A DNA stretch of 64,000 bases, from assembly GCA_019638515.1 (NCBI GenBank), contig JAHBTS010000008.1, positions 52,719 to 116,718 on the forward strand, given 5' to 3'. Below the pieces are notes generated by a model. That model was given only the letters and a program-made list of their open reading frames with translations, was not told the origin of the DNA and did not search any database. Each line of letters begins with the position of its first letter. Within the stretch, counting starts at the first letter, position 1. Source of the stretch: Chitinophagales bacterium. GTDB taxonomy: Bacteria > Bacteroidota > Bacteroidia > Chitinophagales > LD1. Made by a program: the position numbers and the translations under genes. Shown piece after piece: positions 60,098 to 64,000 of this stretch.

Positions 60098-61090
60098 TTA
60101 CGTGGTGGCGTAATGCGCTTTAAAATAGGCAACTGTAATTTCTAAGCCATCTCGAAAACTGAATTTTGGGTCGTAGCCAAGTAAGCGATTGGCTTTAGAA
60201 ATATCGGCCAATGAATTTTCTATATCGCCCTTACGGGGTTCACGATAGGTAGGTTGGTGTTGGCTTTCCAACATTTTTTGAATAGAAAAGAACAAAGTAT
60301 TTACTGAGTAGTTTTCTCCAAAAGCAATATTGAAAACTTCGCCATTGGCATCGTTGTTGCTAAACATTGCTTTTACATTGGCTTGTACGGCATTTTCCAC
60401 AAAGGTAAAATCGCGTGTTTGCTCTCCGTTGCCATTTATGAAAACTTGTTTGGTGTTTAAAATACAGTCTGTAAAAATTGGAATTACGGCAGCATACTGT
60501 CCGTTAGGATCTTGGCGTGGACCAAAAATATTGAAGTACCTTAAACCAACAACAGGCAATGCATAATTGGTATGGAAAACTTTGGCATACAACTCGTTGG
60601 TGTATTTACTCACGGCATAGGGCGAAAGTGGGCTTCCTATCTTTTCTTCACGTTTGGGAAGGTTAGGCTCATCGCCATACACGCTAGATGATGATGCGTA
60701 CACAAATTTTTTAACGCCTGCTTCTTTGGCTGCAATGAGCATATTTAAAAAACCATCCACATTGTGCAAATGCGTGTCGGCAGGGTTGGCCACCGAGCGT
60801 GGTACCGAGCCTAATGCTGCTTGGTGCGAAACAAAATCTATACCCTCGCAAGCTTTAGCACAAACAGTTTTGTCTGTAATGCTACCGTCTATAAATTCAT
60901 AAGCCGGATGCGAAAGAAAGAGGTCTATATTTTCTTTTCGTCCGGTTAATAAATTATCGAGAACACGTACTTTTTTTGCTCCGTATTTCAGTAAATATTC
61001 TACAATGTGGGAGCCAATAAATCCGGCTCCCCCTGTTACCAAAAAGCTATAATCTGAAAGCGATTTTGAATGATATGCAGTTGAATACAT
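60098..61090 (-). CDS. NAD-dependent sugar epimerase (UDP-GlcNAc 4-epimerase-like)
   Basis: 330 residues, extended short-chain dehydrogenase. N-terminal V-T-G-G-A-G-F-I-G-S-H-I-V, then S-S-S-V-Y-G-D and the catalytic Y-A-V-S-K (Tyr-x3-Lys), R-Y-F-N-I-F-G-P-R-Q-D-P-N-G-Q-Y and D-F-T-F-V-E-N. The R-Q-D-P-N-G-Q-Y-A-A-V and S-H-Q-A-A-L-G-S-V-P-R-S segments are those of WbpP/TviC-type enzymes, which epimerise UDP-GlcNAc or UDP-GlcNAcA at C4. It feeds surface polysaccharide. The neighbours are not a glycan cluster, so the pathway end is unknown. Confidence 0.9.
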   Translation of the reverse strand: MYSTAYHSKSLSDYSFLVTGGAGFIGSHIVEYLLKYGAKKVRVLDNLLTGRKENIDLFLSHPAYEFIDGSITDKTVCAKACEGIDFVSHQAALGSVPRSVANPADTHLHNVDGFLNMLIAAKEAGVKKFVYASSSSVYGDEPNLPKREEKIGSPLSPYAVSKYTNELYAKVFHTNYALPVVGLRYFNIFGPRQDPNGQYAAVIPIFTDCILNTKQVFINGNGEQTRDFTFVENAVQANVKAMFSNNDANGEVFNIAFGENYSVNTLFFSIQKMLESQHQPTYREPRKGDIENSLADISKANRLLGYDPKFSFRDGLEITVAYFKAHYATT

Positions 61091-61110
61091 TTAGTGTAAT
61101 TATACTCACA

Positions 61111-62904
61111 TTAGTTTGAGTACATTTTTTCTATTAATGCCTTATATTTTTCGTTTACTACTTTGCGTTTTACCTTCATGGTAGGAGTAAGTTCGCCTCC
61201 TTCAATTGTCCATTCGTGCGGTATTAACTCAAACTTCTTAATGGTTTCCCATTGTCCGAAGTTTTTGTTTAGTCTATCTACATCGGATTTAATTAAGCTA
61301 ATAACCTCTTTTGAGTTGGCAATAGTGGCATTGTCGCTTGCGCTTACGCCATTTTTTTCGCACCAGTCTTTTAAGTTGGCAAAGTTAGGAACTATGAGTG
61401 CGCTTACATAGTTTTTACCTTCGCCTACTGCTACAATTTGTTCTATGAAAGAACTTTCTTTCATTTTATTTTCCAATGCTTGCGGTGCAATGTATTTTCC
61501 TCCACTTGTTTTAAATAACTCTTTTACGCGGTCGGTTATTTTCAAATACTTTTTGCCTTTGTAATCAACAAAAGTTCCTACATCTCCTGTTTTGAGCCAG
61601 CCGTTTTCTAATACTTCGGCAGTAGTATCGGGTTTGTTATAGTAGCCCAACATTACGTTGGGGCCTTTTACAAAAATTTCGCCTTCGCCTTCGCGCATGC
61701 CTTCGCGGTGGTCGAGTCTTACTTCCACACCTTCAATTACCGGGCCCACGGTGCCGAACTTTACATAGTTGCGGTCAAATAGATTTACGCTAATTACTGG
61801 TGAAGTTTCTGTTTGTCCGTAGCCTTCGCAAATTAAAATTCCCGCACAAGTAAATACTCTGGCTAAGCGTGGTTGTAGCGCTGCAGCTCCGGTGCAAATT
61901 CCTTCACATTGTCCGCCTAATGCTTCGCGCCATTTGCTGAAAATAAGTTTGTCGAACACCTTCATTTTAAGCGAATCAATCAAACCATAGTTTTTCTCTA
62001 CATCGTATTCGTTGGCAAACTTCAATGCACTTTGGTATAGTGTTTTTTTGAAGCCTGTAAGATTAGCTCCAGCACCTTCTAATTTCAAATATACTTTCTC
62101 TAAAAGGCGCGGAACAGAGGTGAAGAAATTTGGTTGAACTTCTTTTAAATTGGCAGCAATAACTTCTAAGTTTTCTGCATAGTAAATAGAAACACCCGCT
62201 GCGCTATAAACATAAACTACCATTCTTTCAAAAATGTGGCAGAGTGGTAAAAAGCTCAATACTCTTTTTTCGGAGTTGAGCGGAAGCAATGGCAATACGG
62301 CCTTTACGTTGCTAATAACATTATCGTGCGAAAGCATTACACCTTTAGGATTTCCGGTAGTTCCGGAAGTATAAATAATTGTAGCAAGGCTTTCAGGTTT
62401 TATAGAATCTGCAATAGCTTGTACCTTGCTAAAATCTTCGCCTTCACCAATTTTTAGAAATTCAGAAAAGTGCTTGCACCCTGCTACTTGGTCGAAACTA
62501 AAAATATGCTGAAGCGTTGGCACGTCATTTTTAATGGCAGATATTTTTCCGAATAAAACATCATCAGAAACAAACACCGCTTTCACTCCTGCATCATTAA
62601 AAATATAACGGTACTCGCCTTCGCTAATAGTTGGATATACAGGAACGGTAATAATCCCAGCTTGGCTTAAACCTAAATCAACAATATTCCATTCAGGGCG
62701 ATTGTTGCTTACAATTACAACTTTGTCTTCGGGTTGCAAACCAAGTTTTAATATAGAAAGACTTACTTTATTGGCAGTATCAATAATATCTTTTGTTGAA
62801 TATTTTTTCCACTCACCATTTTCTTTTGCTGCAAAAGAATCTGCTTTTGGAAACTTGGCCAATTGGTATGGCAATACATCAAAAAGTCTAGTAAAATTAC
62901 TCAT
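61111..62904 (-). CDS. Long-chain acyl-CoA synthetase (AMP-forming)
   Basis: 597 residues. The P-loop is I-I-Y-T-S-G-T-T-G-N-P-K-G-V-M-L-S-H; later motifs are G-Y-G-Q-T-E-T-S-P-V, W-L-K-T-G-D-V-G and the C-terminal K-I-T-D-R-V-K-E-L-F-K-T-S-G-G-K-Y-I-A-P lid. The length and the Q-T-E-T-S-P motif fit the FadD15/eukaryotic-type group found widely in Bacteroidota. It activates fatty acids with ATP and CoA for beta-oxidation or lipid synthesis. It lies 20 bases before the epimerase on the same strand, so the three minus-strand genes may be one transcript. Confidence 0.93.
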   Translation of the reverse strand: MSNFTRLFDVLPYQLAKFPKADSFAAKENGEWKKYSTKDIIDTANKVSLSILKLGLQPEDKVVIVSNNRPEWNIVDLGLSQAGIITVPVYPTISEGEYRYIFNDAGVKAVFVSDDVLFGKISAIKNDVPTLQHIFSFDQVAGCKHFSEFLKIGEGEDFSKVQAIADSIKPESLATIIYTSGTTGNPKGVMLSHDNVISNVKAVLPLLPLNSEKRVLSFLPLCHIFERMVVYVYSAAGVSIYYAENLEVIAANLKEVQPNFFTSVPRLLEKVYLKLEGAGANLTGFKKTLYQSALKFANEYDVEKNYGLIDSLKMKVFDKLIFSKWREALGGQCEGICTGAAALQPRLARVFTCAGILICEGYGQTETSPVISVNLFDRNYVKFGTVGPVIEGVEVRLDHREGMREGEGEIFVKGPNVMLGYYNKPDTTAEVLENGWLKTGDVGTFVDYKGKKYLKITDRVKELFKTSGGKYIAPQALENKMKESSFIEQIVAVGEGKNYVSALIVPNFANLKDWCEKNGVSASDNATIANSKEVISLIKSDVDRLNKNFGQWETIKKFELIPHEWTIEGGELTPTMKVKRKVVNEKYKALIEKMYSN

Positions 62905-63196
62905 AGAAACCCGTTTGTCGTTTTAAAAAAATGAAGCGTGAATATAATAGCGAAAATATGAGGCGCAAAAAAAGATTTACATTTATTGTATAGCACGTAT
63001 TTATAGTCCTTTTGAAAATGAAACTGGGAGATGTTTCTTTGGGTAATAAATTGCATCTAAGAGTTTGGGAATTTCTATACATGAAACACTTGGGGTTTAC
63101 AACAACATTATTGCAGGAAATGCACTTGCGTAACTAAAAACAATATTTAATTTAGCAGCGTTTCCTAGAAATAAATTACTGTAAAAAAACAAACAA
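62905..63196. other. Divergent intergenic region between acyl-CoA ligase and the DUF3276 gene
   Basis: 292 bases. It contains a minus-strand -7 box at 62950-62958. The rest is AT-rich; open frames here have no signal peptide, domain or coding-like composition. No hairpin terminator was found. Confidence 0.55.
62950..62958 (-). promoter_or_regulatory. -7 promoter box for the acyl-CoA ligase
   Basis: Minus-strand TATTTTCGC, 45 bases before the ATG at 62904. It fits the window-wide TAnnTT(T/C)GC pattern. Confidence 0.45.
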
Positions 63197-63604
63197 GTGG
63201 AAGGCAAAGACGGAAAGTATAGCGGCTATTTTAGCAAAAAATTACGCGCAGGAAAAAGAAGAACTTATTTCTTCGATGTAAGAAGCACAAAGCAGGGCGA
63301 TTTCTTTTTAACTATTACAGAAAGCAAAAAGAAGTTTGATAGCGATGGATACGAAATGCACAAAATCTTTTTATACAAAGAAGATTTTAAAAAATTCATG
63401 GATGCCTTAAACGAAACCGTTGATTATATTAAGCAAGAACTTTTGCCGGATTACGATTTTGATGCAGACCGCCCACCATTCTTAGCAAAGCGAGAAGACA
63501 ATCACCCATCAGAAAATACTACTGATTTTTCTGATGATAAAACCAACGACACTACTTCCGGTTCTTCTTCATCTATGAATGAAGAAGATATGACTTGGAA
63601 TTAA
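63197..63604 (+). CDS. DUF3276 (PUR-alpha-like) DNA/RNA-binding protein
   Basis: 135 residues from a GTG. The N-terminal 90 residues match the single PUR domain of Bacteroidota: F-S-K-K-L-R-A-G-K-R-R-T-Y-F-F-D-V-R, D-F-F-L-T-I-T-E-S-K-K and H-K-I-F-L-Y-K-E-D-F-K-K-F. The acidic, Ser/Thr-rich tail (about 95-135) is unstructured. PUR-alpha domains bind single-stranded purine-rich DNA or RNA. The bacterial role is unclear. An ATG-starting alternative is not available before the domain. A hairpin terminator lies 21 bases downstream. Confidence 0.9.
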   Translation: MEGKDGKYSGYFSKKLRAGKRRTYFFDVRSTKQGDFFLTITESKKKFDSDGYEMHKIFLYKEDFKKFMDALNETVDYIKQELLPDYDFDADRPPFLAKREDNHPSENTTDFSDDKTNDTTSGSSSSMNEEDMTWN

Positions 63605-63624
63605 TAGTAGTCATTTTTTTTGAG

Positions 63625-63656
63625 AGATTCCGCAACGTTTATTGTGGAGTCTTTTT
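63625..63656 (+). terminator. Likely rho-independent terminator after the DUF3276 gene
   Basis: Stem GATTCCGCAA (63626-63635) pairs with TTGTGGAGTC (63642-63651) with two G-U wobbles, a six-base loop and a T run from 63652 to 63656. It lies between the stop and the next ATG at 63689. Confidence 0.7.
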
Positions 63657-63688
63657 CCTTTTTGTTAAACAGTTTAAAACAGTTATTC

Positions 63689-64000
63689 ATGAAATTTACG
63701 AAACTTAGGTTCGTAGTACTTTTTTCCCTTGTAATAAACTTGGTATTCTCTCAAAGCAACGTGGGAATAGGAACGTTAACACCCAACGCTTCTTCTATTT
63801 TAGAATTATCGGCATCCGATAAAGGATTTTTAGTGCCCCGTATATCGGCAACGCAGCGGTTGGCAATTGCTTCTCCGGCAAGAGGTTTGTTGGTGTACGA
63901 TACAGATTCTTCATGCTTTTTCTTTTACGATGTAAGTTGGAGAAGTTTATGTGCTAGTTCATTAGGCGCAATTGGTATTACTGGTGCAACAGGAGCCACT
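63689..64000 (+). CDS. Collagen-like-repeat surface protein, N-terminal part
   Basis: 104 codons are inside the window and the gene runs off the right edge. A signal peptide (M-K-F-T-K-L-R-F-V-V to V-F-S-Q) is followed by V-G-I-G-T-L-T-P-N-A-S-S-I-L-E-L-S, G-F-L-V-P-R-I-S-A and R-G-L-L-V-Y-D-T-D, a head region that in Bacteroidota commonly precedes phage-tail-fibre-like or collagen-like repeats. The frame then enters G-I-T-G-A-T-G-A-T, the first collagen-like triplets. It is probably a secreted or surface fibre. A C-terminal sorting domain cannot be checked here. Confidence 0.8.
   Translation, partial: MKFTKLRFVVLFSLVINLVFSQSNVGIGTLTPNASSILELSASDKGFLVPRISATQRLAIASPARGLLVYDTDSSCFFFYDVSWRSLCASSLGAIGITGATGAT

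Noticed and set aside
62897..63082. Minus-strand 61-codon open frame in the gap after the acyl-CoA ligase start
   Set aside because: It overlaps the ligase start and its promoter box and has no recognisable domain or coding-like composition.
1..64000. CRISPR arrays, phage genes, transposases, toxin-antitoxin or restriction systems
   Set aside because: No repeat-spacer pattern, terminal inverted repeats, transposase motifs or defence-type domains were seen.

Overview
The window is chromosomal DNA of a Bacteroidota (Bacteroidetes) bacterium. The evidence is: two proteins ending in the gliding-motility-type (type B) C-terminal domain of the type IX secretion system plus one type A sorting domain; an OstA/LptD protein, DUF3276 (PUR-like), DUF5989, a HmuY-type lipoprotein beside a TonB-dependent receptor, and Bacteroidota-type lipoproteins; and a recurrent upstream element TAnnTT(T/C)GC, matching the known Bacteroidota sigma -7 box (TAnnTTTG). 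Base composition is AT-rich and looks even. A position near Chitinophagales/Sphingobacteriales is only an impression. I see no phage, insertion sequence, CRISPR array or integrase, so this reads as core chromosome rather than a mobile island.

Layout. 1-10.7 kb: tail of an enoyl-CoA hydratase, a HmuY-like lipoprotein with its TonB receptor, a GT39-like membrane glycosyltransferase, a hemolysin III-family protein, a secreted T9SS protein, a solitary AtpZ-like protein, a DUF3298 lipoprotein/CreD pair and a cell-wall amidase. 10.7-20.8 kb: LptD, FtsK, a thiolase, a phosphohexomutase, a GT4 glycosyltransferase and PPK2. 20.9-31.9 kb: a repeat-built T9SS surface protein, tRNA-Leu(CAG) with promoter and terminator, a czcCBA-type metal-efflux operon, N-carbamoylputrescine amidase and LolD. 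32-40 kb: an acyl-CoA carboxylase beta subunit, a single-base-frameshifted small gene that an ordinary ORF scan misses, Ppx/GppA, DUF167, a transglutaminase-like protein, RecQ, and a translationally coupled GDP-mannose pyrophosphorylase/DPM-type glycosyltransferase pair. 40-51 kb: a diheme cytochrome c, lipoate ligase, a ceramidase-like membrane protein, HMG-CoA lyase, an unknown helical protein, FabI, Pcm, a sphingomyelinase-like phosphodiesterase, a large GT2 fusion, a PlsC-like acyltransferase, then nusG, secE and tRNA-Trp. 51-64 kb: a 1954-residue T9SS adhesin with a glycine-rich insert and SprB-like repeats, GT9, a pentapeptide-repeat protein, a DUF5989 microprotein, an MDR reductase, a sugar epimerase, a long-chain acyl-CoA ligase, DUF3276 and the start of a collagen-like protein.

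Functional themes: fatty acid and branched-chain acyl-CoA catabolism (hydratase, thiolase, acyl-CoA ligase, carboxylase, HMG-CoA lyase) beside synthesis (FabI); envelope and glycan construction (LptD, LolD, several glycosyltransferases, GDP-mannose and UDP-sugar enzymes); T9SS surface display; heme/metal handling; and polyphosphate turnover (PPK2, Ppx/GppA). No clearly new multi-gene system is visible. The most useful second-look items are the frameshifted gene at 33.6-34.0 kb, the promoter motif set with very short leaders, the glycine-rich insert of the giant adhesin, the two candidate sphingolipid enzymes 4 kb apart, and the tRNA-Trp-secE-nusG segment cut off from the ribosomal protein operon.
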